Of a stretch of DNA of 42,048 nucleotides, positions 1 through 8,403 are shown piece by piece. This DNA is from a virus. The number at the start of each line of letters is the position of its first letter. Position 1 is the first letter of the stretch. Location of the stretch: positions 1-42,048 of the IMG/VR virus record IMGVR_UViG_3300030419_006993; one strand, written 5' to 3'. The translations under genes were made by a program, and so were the position numbers. The notes under the pieces are model-generated. The model saw only the letters and a program-made list of their open reading frames with translations, was not told where the DNA came from and ran no database searches.

Positions 1-22
1 CTTTTCCAATTTCAAGAAAAAA

Positions 23-2443
23 TTAACCACATTTTGCAAAACCACATTTTTGACATGTAACGCAACCATCTTGATAAATCATTCCGTCCTGCTCACACTG
101 AGGACATGTCTTATCCCCGTTGGCCGCCTCGCCATCTTGAATATAATTTTTTAAAATTCTCGCGATACACTTACTGAAAGAGAACATATCACTGTCCCTG
201 TCTTTATAAAGCTGCTCCACCAAAAAACTTGGTTTAGCGCCATGGCGCAGTGCAAGCGAAATCATTCTGGTGAATGCAGAATTATTTGCATTATCAAAGA
301 CTTTAACAATATCCCTGATTACAACCTCGTCGCCGTCCTCTCCAAATTTTAAATCATAACGACTATCTTTTGTTTTAAAACTATTTTTAATTAAAATACC
401 CTCAGTGTATTTTTTAGGTATTTCCACAAGGTTGGAAAGTCCACCCATCACCTCGTAAGGTTTGCCTTCAAAGAGCCCTATCAATACAAGCCACTTTTCT
501 CCTCGGATGGTTGTATAGTGTATTGCACAAGGCAAGTCTACAGGGCGTTTTGGGGCTCCATTTTGTGGGAAGGTGTCTGCCTCCTCTTTTTTTGTAACCA
601 AAACTCCCGACCGAGAGCCGTCTACATATACTGTTATTCCTTTAAGTCCCAATTTCCAACCCAATAGATACAATTCACCCACCACTGATGGGTCAGTTCC
701 CTTGGGCAAATTGATAGTTGAACTAATGGAATGATCAATACTTCCTTGAATCGCCGCTTGAATTTCCACACGTCTTTTCCAATCAATCTGGTCGGAAGTG
801 GTGAAAAAGTCAGGTATCTCTTTGTCGGGATTCGCATCTAGCCACTCTTGCACGTTGTGGTGAAACACCTCATACTCGACCCACTTGTCCCCCAGTTCAT
901 CGATAAAGTCAGGCTCAAGGTGCTGTTCGTTGTGGCTTAGTTTTCTTCGACGGATATAGGAATTTCGGAACACCGGCTCAAGTCCGGAACTTGTCTGAGA
1001 CATTATAGAAACACTCCCAGTGGGAGCATTTGTTAAAATAGAAATATTCCTTCTTCCAAACTTCTTAATCGCCTCTTGTATTTCAGTTGGCAACCTCTCA
1101 AGAAACTTATTGCCCTCCTCTTTTGAACTGTCAAAAATTGGGAAAGCACCTCGCTCCTGGGCTAGTTTGACACTTTCACGATAAGCGCTATCTCTCAACG
1201 TCTCGTATATCCCATGAATGATCTGACAAGCAGGTTCTGAATCATATGGAACCCCCAGTCTTGCGATTGCGTCAGCCAGACCATGAGTGCCAAGGCCGGT
1301 GCGGCGTCCGTCCCGACAGGCTTTAAGAAGCTTTTCCCACAATACCTTCTCATCAGGGGTGTCGCATATATTAATAATATTTTCTAATTTTTCTATTTCC
1401 AATTCAATTAAATCATCCGACAGTCTCATCGCAACAGATGTCACACGCTCCAATTCCTCAAAATCGAAATAAGCCTCTTTAGTAAAGGATTTTTCTACAA
1501 AATGTTTTAAATTGATCGAAATAAGGCGACACGAGTCATATGCTGACAGGGGTATTTCTCCGCACGGGTTGGTTGTGAGGGTGCGGAAGCCCTCTTCTTT
1601 ATAACAATGAGCTGGCAGATTATTAATTATATTGTCCCACATGAGAAGACCCGGTTCTGCCGTTGCAGTCGCAGACGCCACGATCTTATTCCATAACTCC
1701 TCTGCCAGAACTTCCTTGGTGTGTGTGGGGTTGGGAGAACCCACAGGAAAATGCAACATGAAAGTTTCTTTATTTTCAACTGCTCTGGCGAAATCATCAC
1801 TTATCTTTACGGAAACATTAGCCCCTGTCACTTTTGTAAGGTCATGTTTCATTTCTACGAACTGTTCAATATCGGGGTGGCGCACGTCCATGGAGATCAT
1901 GAGCGCTCCCCTCCGGCCATTCTGGCCAATCATGCGGCAAACGTATGAATAAAAATCAGCAAAACTCCAAGCGCCAGTTGTAGTCCCGGCGGCATTGTTA
2001 ACAGAGGCATTTTCAGGGCGTAATTCCGATATGTCTAAACCAACGCCACAGCGTCTCTTAAAAAGATTGGCCAATTCTTTCCCCGCGTCCATAATAGAAG
2101 AAATGGTGTCAGCAGGTGAATCAACAACTACACAATTAGATAAAGAGACGTTTACATGGTTGTTACCGACACCCATCATTGGTGAACCTTGAGGAACGAT
2201 GTATTTAAAGTCTTTCAAAAAACTATAAATCTGGTCTTTGTCGAGGGCTTTTTCTCCTCCGAATTTCTTCTCCATTCTGGCAAACTCGCCGGCTAGGCGA
2301 CGGTGCATTTCATCCGGAGTTTTTTCCAGCAAATTTCCTTCTTTGTCCTTCAGACAATATTTGGTCATAAAAACATTTTTCGCTAATTCATCCCCGCCAA
2401 AATAATCTAATGTTGCGACACCCACTTCCTCTGCACTGTACAT
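23..2443 (-). CDS. nrdJ: Class II (adenosylcobalamin-dependent) ribonucleoside-diphosphate/triphosphate reductase
   Basis: Makes deoxyribonucleotides from ribonucleotides using coenzyme B12, supplying phage DNA synthesis without oxygen or a separate radical-generating subunit. The 806-residue protein has the radical-site motif NPCGEIPL at 292-299 (N292, C294, E296), an upstream SNC cysteine (C104) that probably belongs to the redox pair, and the phosphate-binding APTGS motif at 473-477. Its C-terminal Cys-rich zinc ribbon (C780, C783, C794, C797, C800, C805) is typical of the long bacterial NrdJ form. The ATG start is preceded by AAAGGA with 7-nt spacing and lies 2 nt after the helicase stop, so it is the last gene seen of a replication operon. 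No intein or frameshift is visible. A class I enzyme is excluded by the ribbon and by the lack of a nearby small subunit. Confidence 0.93.
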   Translation of the reverse strand: MYSAEEVGVATLDYFGGDELAKNVFMTKYCLKDKEGNLLEKTPDEMHRRLAGEFARMEKKFGGEKALDKDQIYSFLKDFKYIVPQGSPMMGVGNNHVNVSLSNCVVVDSPADTISSIMDAGKELANLFKRRCGVGLDISELRPENASVNNAAGTTTGAWSFADFYSYVCRMIGQNGRRGALMISMDVRHPDIEQFVEMKHDLTKVTGANVSVKISDDFARAVENKETFMLHFPVGSPNPTHTKEVLAEELWNKIVASATATAEPGLLMWDNIINNLPAHCYKEEGFRTLTTNPCGEIPLSAYDSCRLISINLKHFVEKSFTKEAYFDFEELERVTSVAMRLSDDLIELEIEKLENIINICDTPDEKVLWEKLLKACRDGRRTGLGTHGLADAIARLGVPYDSEPACQIIHGIYETLRDSAYRESVKLAQERGAFPIFDSSKEEGNKFLERLPTEIQEAIKKFGRRNISILTNAPTGSVSIMSQTSSGLEPVFRNSYIRRRKLSHNEQHLEPDFIDELGDKWVEYEVFHHNVQEWLDANPDKEIPDFFTTSDQIDWKRRVEIQAAIQGSIDHSISSTINLPKGTDPSVVGELYLLGWKLGLKGITVYVDGSRSGVLVTKKEEADTFPQNGAPKRPVDLPCAIHYTTIRGEKWLVLIGLFEGKPYEVMGGLSNLVEIPKKYTEGILIKNSFKTKDSRYDLKFGEDGDEVVIRDIVKVFDNANNSAFTRMISLALRHGAKPSFLVEQLYKDRDSDMFSFSKCIARILKNYIQDGEAANGDKTCPQCEQDGMIYQDGCVTCQKCGFAKCG

Positions 2444-2445
2444 CT

Positions 2446-3807
2446 TTACTTTCCTTTCTTAAATTGCTTGTATTTCTCTTTAAGTAGTTCTCCTTGCTCT
2501 TTAGCGGTTTTGGCCACAACACTATCCATTGTTTCACCCGTGGAAGGAAGAACTTTCATTTTAACTTTACCCGTGTCCATGAAGAGCGGATATATTAACC
2601 CATCTGGACCATTGCGATTCTTCGCTATAAAAATGCGCCCACTATTTGAATTTTTATCTTGAACTGTGCGGGATAGAGAAAAGATAAAATCAGCCACAAA
2701 ACATTTGTTAAATGCTTCAGAGATCGATTCCATTGTAATCACTTCTGCGTTCAAACCACTCCGGTTAGTCTGACTCGCCGTATAACACGGGCATTTAAAT
2801 TCTTGAGCGAGCGCTCTCAAATCCTCGTAAATAGTCTCTAGTTCGTGCCTTTTCTCTTTTCTTATTGTATTTGGACGCAACAAATCCCCATAATCAACAA
2901 TAATCATATCAATAGGAATACCACGCTGGCGTAATTTCTCCAAATGCGCCTTGATTGCGTTAGGAGAAGCAGATTTCGTGGGGTATTCTTTAATGATAAG
3001 ATTTCCCTCTAATTCTTTGACAGTGCCAAAGATCTGTTCTTTAAACGAAAACAAATCTTTCAGCGGCACACCTGTAATGCAACTGTCATAGCGAGAGGCG
3101 ATGACAGTTGACGCCAACTCTAATGTATAGTGTATAACAGTTTTCCCCGCTTTTATAGCCTCTGCCCCCAAATGAACCAAGGCCATGCTCTTGCCGGCGC
3201 CGGTGGGTGCGATAACAACTCCTAATTCGCCCTCGCCCAGGCCCCCTTTACAAATATCGTCAACTTCTTTCCAGCCTGTACTCACAGGGTTTCGAGCCTT
3301 TATCTCAAATCTCTGCTCAAAATCTACTTTATAATCGTATCCAAATTTGTTATCACTCCCCAATTTGAGAGCTTCATTAATAACTTCACTGATCTCGTCA
3401 AAGGAAGAGCTTTTCAGAAGCTTGACCGATTCAAGCATTGCCTCTTTGAGTTTCTGCTTGCGACAAAAGTCCAGAGAAGTCTCTTTGATATATTCATCGC
3501 CCTCCACTCCAAAACCAGCTTTATAAATGCGAGCAAAATAATCCCTTACTTGCTTCTTTACAGCATCATTCTCCTCATCGAGGTCAGAACGAAGTAAAGT
3601 AATCATTATCTTGTTGGTGGGATGAACTCCGTATTTATTACGATAATCAAATATCTTTTGAACAAATACTTGAAGGTATCTAAATTCAAAGAACTCAAAC
3701 TTGAGCACCTCCTGCATCTGGTCTGAGAACGACCGGTCTTCCAAGATTAGTTGCGACAAATCTTCCTGAAAGGCTTTCCCGTATTTAGAAAAATCAACTT
3801 TTTCCAT
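2446..3807 (-). CDS. 41: Replicative DNA helicase, gp41/DnaB type
   Basis: Hexameric 5'-3' helicase that unwinds the fork ahead of the phage polymerase. The RecA-fold motor is clear: Walker A APTGAGKS at about residues 200-207 and Walker B IIVDYGDLL near 302-310, followed by the SQTNRSG stretch typical of DnaB-family helicases. The N-terminal 170 residues are helical and match no primase. I chose the ATG at 3807. The frame extends upstream to 3855, but GGAG lies 5 nt before the 3807 ATG, and that ATG overlaps the stop of the exonuclease gene, which suggests translational coupling. That gives 453 residues, close to T4 gp41 (475). No primase gene (gp61 type) is visible in the window. Confidence 0.9.
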   Translation of the reverse strand: MEKVDFSKYGKAFQEDLSQLILEDRSFSDQMQEVLKFEFFEFRYLQVFVQKIFDYRNKYGVHPTNKIMITLLRSDLDEENDAVKKQVRDYFARIYKAGFGVEGDEYIKETSLDFCRKQKLKEAMLESVKLLKSSSFDEISEVINEALKLGSDNKFGYDYKVDFEQRFEIKARNPVSTGWKEVDDICKGGLGEGELGVVIAPTGAGKSMALVHLGAEAIKAGKTVIHYTLELASTVIASRYDSCITGVPLKDLFSFKEQIFGTVKELEGNLIIKEYPTKSASPNAIKAHLEKLRQRGIPIDMIIVDYGDLLRPNTIRKEKRHELETIYEDLRALAQEFKCPCYTASQTNRSGLNAEVITMESISEAFNKCFVADFIFSLSRTVQDKNSNSGRIFIAKNRNGPDGLIYPLFMDTGKVKMKVLPSTGETMDSVVAKTAKEQGELLKEKYKQFKKGK

Positions 3808-4766
3808 CATTTCTCCGTGGTGATACGCTTCATGTTTTGAAAAAGGGATGACCAATCAAAAGCGCCAAAGCCGTCCTCAGTCATCATCTTAACAGTACCT
3901 GTCTTGTTAAATTCCGGCACAAACTCGCTCACCGCGTGACGAACGGTTTGTTTCCCCTGTATGGGAATATTTGGGGAATACAATTGCATTAGCTTATAAT
4001 TCTGTTCAATGACACCCACATTCTCTTGAATGGTCTGATATACTTTGGCCTTTGATTCACTCATCTCGCCGCAATGGTCGATAAGAGTGCCTATATTATG
4101 AGCCTTTTCTTCGCTCAAAAAAGGAAATCTCTTGGCCACTGTTTTCATTCCAACGCCCCCAACGCCCTTGAGATTATCACTCTTATCACCAGAAATGGCA
4201 CGTGCGAGGGCGAAGTTCGAAGGGTGAATACCGTACTCCTCTACCACCCTCTTGGTATTCAAAAACACCTTCTGAATTGGCCGATAAAGAACTGTTTCGT
4301 GGTCACACAATTGAATAAAATCCTTGTCACTGGAAATGATAACCTTTTGCCAGCCAGCATATTGAGGCAACTGAACTGCATACGCGATCACATCATCTGC
4401 TTCGATGTTTGGCAGCATAACTTGTATAACAGGCAGACCATTTAAATACTCGGTCAGACGGGTTTGTTGCCAAATTTTATTCTCTATTTCTTCGTTCTCG
4501 GACATGTTCCGAATGTCCCGATTCAGCCGGATTGGTTTCCTTCCCGCTTTGTAATCTTTTTGGACTAATTTGCGTCGTTTGGAGCCGCCTATTCCATCCC
4601 ATGCAATAATAACACGGTCTGGCTTCATTTCCCTCACCATTTTCTGTAAAATCTTAAGAAAGCCCTTAATTCCTCCGATTGGATAACCATTGGTGGAGAG
4701 GCTGGGATCTACAATATACGCCCTGTAAAGCATGTTTAGGGCATCAATCAATATTACTCTTTTCAT
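3807..4766 (-). CDS. 5'-3' exonuclease / flap endonuclease (T4 RNase H-like, PolA N-terminal family)
   Basis: Removes RNA primers and 5' flaps during lagging-strand synthesis. The 319-residue protein carries the conserved metal-binding acids of the FEN family: D8 in LIDALN, D57 in AWDG, the EADD cluster at 122-125, SSDKD at 145-149 and GDKSDN at 193-198. A helix-hairpin-helix DNA-binding segment GVGGVGMKT follows at 201-209. It is a stand-alone nuclease, as expected in a phage whose polymerase lacks a 5' nuclease domain. The ATG has GAGG five bases upstream. The stop overlaps the helicase start. A terminator upstream separates it from the secreted-protein gene, so its own promoter is not obvious. 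Confidence 0.9.
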   Translation of the reverse strand: MKRVILIDALNMLYRAYIVDPSLSTNGYPIGGIKGFLKILQKMVREMKPDRVIIAWDGIGGSKRRKLVQKDYKAGRKPIRLNRDIRNMSENEEIENKIWQQTRLTEYLNGLPVIQVMLPNIEADDVIAYAVQLPQYAGWQKVIISSDKDFIQLCDHETVLYRPIQKVFLNTKRVVEEYGIHPSNFALARAISGDKSDNLKGVGGVGMKTVAKRFPFLSEEKAHNIGTLIDHCGEMSESKAKVYQTIQENVGVIEQNYKLMQLYSPNIPIQGKQTVRHAVSEFVPEFNKTGTVKMMTEDGFGAFDWSSLFQNMKRITTEK

Positions 4767-4779
4767 AATTCCTCTACGT

Positions 4780-4815
4780 AAAAAACCCTCCCCAGTATAA
4801 CCGAGGAGGGTTGAA
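4780..4815 (-). terminator. Rho-independent terminator after the secreted-protein gene
   Basis: An 8-bp perfect stem (AACCCTCC with GGAGGGTT, arms 4805-4812 and 4784-4791) and a 13-nt loop are followed on the minus strand by a run of T at 4785-4780. It lies 27 nt after the stop of the exported basic protein gene and before the exonuclease gene, and would isolate that gene from the replication operon. Confidence 0.85.
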
Positions 4816-4838
4816 AAGTCAATAGTAAAATTTACTTA

Positions 4839-6326
4839 TTAACGGTGGGAACGGCGGCTTTGTGGGCGCGCAGAAGCGGTTCTGCGAGCTTGGTTCCCAC
4901 GAGGGCGATGTGCTTGTCGCTTTACACTTCCTCTGCGTGAGTTGTTCACCTGTGGCCGTTGTGGGGCTTGGCGCTGGTTGCGAACCTGCGGACGCTGTTG
5001 ACGAGCCTGGGGGCGCACCTGCTGCCGCTGGGGTGTGCTGCGCCTCTGACTAACCTGTGGGCGCTGCGGGGACCGACGTTGCTGCACATGCTTCCTTTGC
5101 GTCTGACGCTGAGAAGGCCGAGCAGAGGGGCGCCTTTGCCGGTGGTTCTGCTGATAGCTCTGACGCTGACGCTGCGGAGGTCGTTGCTGTGCTCGCGCAG
5201 ATCGCTTGGGTGACCGCTGAAACTTTCGAGGCGACTGTGCCTTTTGGTGTCGTTGGTTCCCGCGTCTTTGAACATTGCCACGATTAGGCATACTCTGTCG
5301 CTTGTTGGCACCATTTCGCAAATCACTGCGCTTGGGAAGGTTCTTCCCTTGACGGTGATGACGCTTATTCTGGTTGACCCCGGACTTGCCTCTCTTGGCT
5401 GAACCGCGCTTGTTGGACCCCTTATTATTGTTATAACGCTTGTTGTCCGAACTGGTGCGAGGAGAAGTCGCAGACTGCTTCTTGCGATTTTTCTGCTGCT
5501 TATGGTGCTTGTCACCCATTCGCCCATGTTGCTTCACGTCAGAGCGCTCGACAGGAGTGGCTTTCTTGTCTTTTTTCCACTTCTTCTTGGCCACTTTGTT
5601 GTTTTTCTTCCAATCATTAGACTGATAGTGCTTACTCACGTTAACGGTGACATTGTTGTTGTTAATAACCCTGTTAACCACCACCTGCTTGTTATAACTA
5701 TTCTTTTTCCAATGACCAGTGTGCCACTGGTGCGTGTGCCATGCGTGGTTCTGATTGTTGACATATGTCACATACTGCGTATGGTGATGATGCCGCATGG
5801 TGTAAGGCTGGTGATAAATCTGGTAAGGGTTGTAGTGATGGGCATACAAATGTCCATGGTAGTGGAATTTATTATGCATCCAATTAAACGCACTCCTCCA
5901 GTGAACATGAAAGGCTGGATAAGTCAGAAACGTCTGAGTGGCTCGATGATAGGCATTGTAAGTCACACGTGTGGGACACATGCGATATCCATCGTAATGC
6001 ACATTCAAACCCCTGTTATACGCCGCAAGGACAATTTTGCCAGCGCGGAAACAACTAACAAAGTCTGTATGACTATTAACCCATGTCCACCGATTAAGCC
6101 TGTAATCGAACACGTGGTCATAAACAATGATTGGCACATTTTGAGTATTGTTATAATTGCTGTATCCATCATCATATTCATATGAATCATATCCATCGTC
6201 GTAATATTCATCATAATCATTGTCATAGTGATCGTGATCTCCACAGGCCATGGCGCTCCGAAGCAGCAAGACCGAACTCAGCAAAAATACTGTGATTGTG
6301 ATTCCTAAAATAATTGCTTTTTTCAT
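4839..6326 (-). CDS. Exported Asp/Tyr-, His- and Arg/Lys/Gln-rich low-complexity protein (moron candidate)
   Basis: Not recognised as a member of any family. The 495 residues begin with a clear Sec signal peptide: KK, a hydrophobic core at 5-22 and AMA before C28, so cleavage after A27 is likely. It is only a weak lipobox. Next come an acidic Asp/Tyr-rich stretch (29-60), an aromatic module with C92 and C117 (60-150), a His-rich stretch (138-206, with HHHH at 179-182), and a very basic Lys/Arg/Gln/Pro/Ser tail of about 280 residues with no acidic residue after D335. A strong SD (AAGGAG) precedes the ATG. It has its own promoter and terminator, and its 3' half is visibly richer in G+C than its neighbours. 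The product should act outside the cytoplasmic membrane. Possible roles are binding metal, DNA, envelope polyanions or superinfecting phage, all of which are guesses. Confidence 0.8.
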   Translation of the reverse strand: MKKAIILGITITVFLLSSVLLLRSAMACGDHDHYDNDYDEYYDDGYDSYEYDDGYSNYNNTQNVPIIVYDHVFDYRLNRWTWVNSHTDFVSCFRAGKIVLAAYNRGLNVHYDGYRMCPTRVTYNAYHRATQTFLTYPAFHVHWRSAFNWMHNKFHYHGHLYAHHYNPYQIYHQPYTMRHHHHTQYVTYVNNQNHAWHTHQWHTGHWKKNSYNKQVVVNRVINNNNVTVNVSKHYQSNDWKKNNKVAKKKWKKDKKATPVERSDVKQHGRMGDKHHKQQKNRKKQSATSPRTSSDNKRYNNNKGSNKRGSAKRGKSGVNQNKRHHRQGKNLPKRSDLRNGANKRQSMPNRGNVQRRGNQRHQKAQSPRKFQRSPKRSARAQQRPPQRQRQSYQQNHRQRRPSARPSQRQTQRKHVQQRRSPQRPQVSQRRSTPQRQQVRPQARQQRPQVRNQRQAPQRPQVNNSRRGSVKRQAHRPRGNQARRTASARPQSRRSHR

Positions 6327-6366
6327 ATTTTTTCTCCTTAAGAGTAATTTTTTATCTTACTTTTAT

Positions 6367-6395
6367 ATAATAAGCCTTTTTCTATTCAAAGTCAA
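6367..6395 (-). promoter_or_regulatory. Sigma70-type promoter for the secreted-protein gene
   Basis: On the minus strand TTGACT (6395-6390) is separated by exactly 17 nt from TATTAT (6372-6367), close to the bacterial housekeeping consensus. It lies about 40 nt upstream of the ATG at 6326 in a gene-free gap of 109 bp, with SD AAGGAG near 6340. It probably allows expression by unmodified host RNA polymerase, either early or independently of the phage programme. Confidence 0.8.
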
Positions 6396-6435
6396 GCAAA
6401 AAATGCTTTATTCTAAAAATAACTAGATTGGCTCT

Positions 6436-7266
6436 TTAAAAGTGTAGATCTGAAACTTGATGGCTGCTCGGACACGTTGTTTTTTTCACCAGATACCTCT
6501 CTATGTTGCCACCGCCGGGGTGGGTGGTGTTACATGCCATGCCAACGTAAAATCCCGCATGTTGCAACATGTGGAAGAGATCATGCTTGTGGAACGGAAA
6601 TAGGTGTCCATATCGGATTACTGGACCTTCAGGCTCAATAGGTACCTCGACATGGAAAAAGCTTTCATCTTTCATATTTTGAAAGATTTTTTCAACCAAC
6701 AAATCTGGCCTAGACACATGCTCCAAAACGTGATAGCTAATCACTAAATCAAAATCGGACAAATCACTCAAATCAACGTCGGGGTCGTTCAAATCCTTAT
6801 GTCTGGCATCATAGCCCATTTGTTTTCCAACAAGAACATTAAAATTTACAACATCGTATCCAACCGCTTTCTTGCCAGCTTGCTGATAATATTTTAAAAG
6901 TCTCGGAATCCGAAACCCCAACTCTGCGACTGAAGCTACTTCGAGCCCGGGGATTTCTCGCAAATGTTTCTCCAGTTCATTAGCGCGGACGAGATCTCCT
7001 GGATCCAGAACCATCTGATTATTGGTGACGTCATCAATCAAAGCTTCAACATCGCCGTGTTCCTCCTTAACGCTGATGCCTCGTGAACATTGCAACATTT
7101 CATAGTTATTCTGATCTGACCTCAACTTCAAAATGTATCTTTTCTCACCTAAAGCTTCTATCTGAACGTGATCTAAATCGTATTTGTCTTTTACCTCACG
7201 ATACTGATCCCAGCCCTCGGCTTCCCCCTGATACACACGCTTCATTTCTTTACTGATTACATTCAT
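6436..7266 (-). CDS. Class I SAM-dependent methyltransferase-like protein
   Basis: A 276-residue protein whose second half has a Rossmann-type methyltransferase layout: VAELGF (motif I position, about 113-118), GYDVVN (motif II region), and the post-motif DFDLVISYHVLEHV at about 171-184, followed by the strand FFHVEVPIEPEG. The VLEHV signature is typical of the Methyltransf_11/23 group acting on small molecules, sugars or lipids. Motif I is degenerate, lacking the usual GxGxG. The N-terminal 100 residues are unrecognised. I chose the ATG at 7266 because AGGAG lies 5 nt upstream; the longer GTG start at 7272 would overlap that SD. It follows uvsX directly. The substrate is unknown. Confidence 0.72.
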   Translation of the reverse strand: MNVISKEMKRVYQGEAEGWDQYREVKDKYDLDHVQIEALGEKRYILKLRSDQNNYEMLQCSRGISVKEEHGDVEALIDDVTNNQMVLDPGDLVRANELEKHLREIPGLEVASVAELGFRIPRLLKYYQQAGKKAVGYDVVNFNVLVGKQMGYDARHKDLNDPDVDLSDLSDFDLVISYHVLEHVSRPDLLVEKIFQNMKDESFFHVEVPIEPEGPVIRYGHLFPFHKHDLFHMLQHAGFYVGMACNTTHPGGGNIERYLVKKTTCPSSHQVSDLHF

Positions 7267-7274
7267 TACCACTC

Positions 7275-8390
7275 CTAAGCCGACTCAGCTTCTTCGGAAT
7301 TGTAGAATTGCTCGGCTTCGCCCTCTCTTTTATCAAACTTGAGAATCACTTCTTCATCCATAATTTCCAAAATCCTATTTTTAAATTTTTCATCTTTTAT
7401 CTTTTCAGCCCACTTGGAAGGTTGAAACTTTTCTTGCGTCCCATCTGCGTGGGTGAGTGTGTACCAAGCTCCAGAAGATGAAAGATGTTTTGAGCTTTTA
7501 ACAGCCTCGAACCAACTTTCTTCGTCCTGAACGCCGATCTCATCGCCCCACAGAATTTTAAAAGCACACTGCCTTCCTTGGGTGCCGAAGCGACTTTTTT
7601 CCAGCTTAACTTTAACCTCAGACCCCACTCGAAACCCCTTATCATCAAGGATGTAAGAAGCCTTGGCTTTGCGACCCGTCAGCCAAACGCGCAGCGAATA
7701 AGAATAGATCATCGCTTTGCCCCCCGGCGTCATATAGGGGGTTGTCAATGCCTCAGTCGGGCTCCGAGTAATATTAGTCTTCAATTGGTTAAGAACCAAG
7801 AATGTTGATTGCGTGTTAGCAATGGGAACTGTTAGCTTGGACATTCCTTTAGCTAAAATTCGTGCCTTCACGGCCATCGAGGAAAGGGGATTAAAATCCC
7901 CCTCAATATCAGAAATGGCTGGTGTCAAAGCCAGCGAATCCCAAATAAACAACATCCTGTTCTCGTTGGAGCCCAAGAGGTCCTCAATTGTTTCCAGTAC
8001 AAATTCAACCGACTGGGCCTGCACATACAGCAGAGTGTCCAGGTGACACCCAGCCCGTTCCAAAAAGCTCGGGTCAATCGCTGATTCTGAATCAAAATAA
8101 ATCACATCGATGCCCATCTTTTGAGCATTGGCTGCAACTTGTGCTGCCATATATGATTTACCAGTGGATTCAAGGCCGGCAATCTCCGTCACTTTGCCCA
8201 CTGGGATTCCTGCCAGCTTGCCTCGGCAAACAATAGAATCAAGCCATCGAGAGCCTGTTGGAATCCAATCAGTTACCTGAGTTGGGTTCTCTTCTCCCAA
8301 ATTGTGTGCCACAGGCATGCCTGCCTTGCGATTAATCAAATTACGCATATCGGCAATAGAAAGCTTGCCAGCTTTTTTTGCTTTCGCCAT
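7275..8390 (-). CDS. uvsX: UvsX-type RecA family recombinase
   Basis: Forms filaments on single-stranded DNA and catalyses strand exchange for recombination-dependent replication and repair. The 371-residue protein contains Walker A GLESTGKS (72-79), the YFDSES segment after strand 2 and Walker B MLFIWDSLA (146-154, D151). It also has a long C-terminal region with Lys/Glu-rich helices, as in T4 UvsX (391 residues). An SD (AAGGAG) lies upstream of the ATG. It sits between the ParB-like gene and the methyltransferase gene, and gp32, its usual partner, is two genes upstream. The mediator UvsY was not recognised here. Confidence 0.92.
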   Translation of the reverse strand: MAKAKKAGKLSIADMRNLINRKAGMPVAHNLGEENPTQVTDWIPTGSRWLDSIVCRGKLAGIPVGKVTEIAGLESTGKSYMAAQVAANAQKMGIDVIYFDSESAIDPSFLERAGCHLDTLLYVQAQSVEFVLETIEDLLGSNENRMLFIWDSLALTPAISDIEGDFNPLSSMAVKARILAKGMSKLTVPIANTQSTFLVLNQLKTNITRSPTEALTTPYMTPGGKAMIYSYSLRVWLTGRKAKASYILDDKGFRVGSEVKVKLEKSRFGTQGRQCAFKILWGDEIGVQDEESWFEAVKSSKHLSSSGAWYTLTHADGTQEKFQPSKWAEKIKDEKFKNRILEIMDEEVILKFDKREGEAEQFYNSEEAESA

Positions 8391-8403
8391 GTATTGTTTC
8401 TCC

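Noticed and set aside
4946-5527. 193-residue minus-strand open frame inside the secreted-protein gene
   Set aside because: Arises from out-of-frame reading of the repetitive Arg/Gln/Pro-rich part. The in-frame gene has signal peptide, SD and promoter.
5502-6185. 227-residue plus-strand open frame (Val/Ile/His/Met-rich)
   Set aside because: It is antisense to the exported protein gene; its composition is a direct shadow of the Asp/His/Asn/Tyr codons on the other strand. No SD and no promoter.
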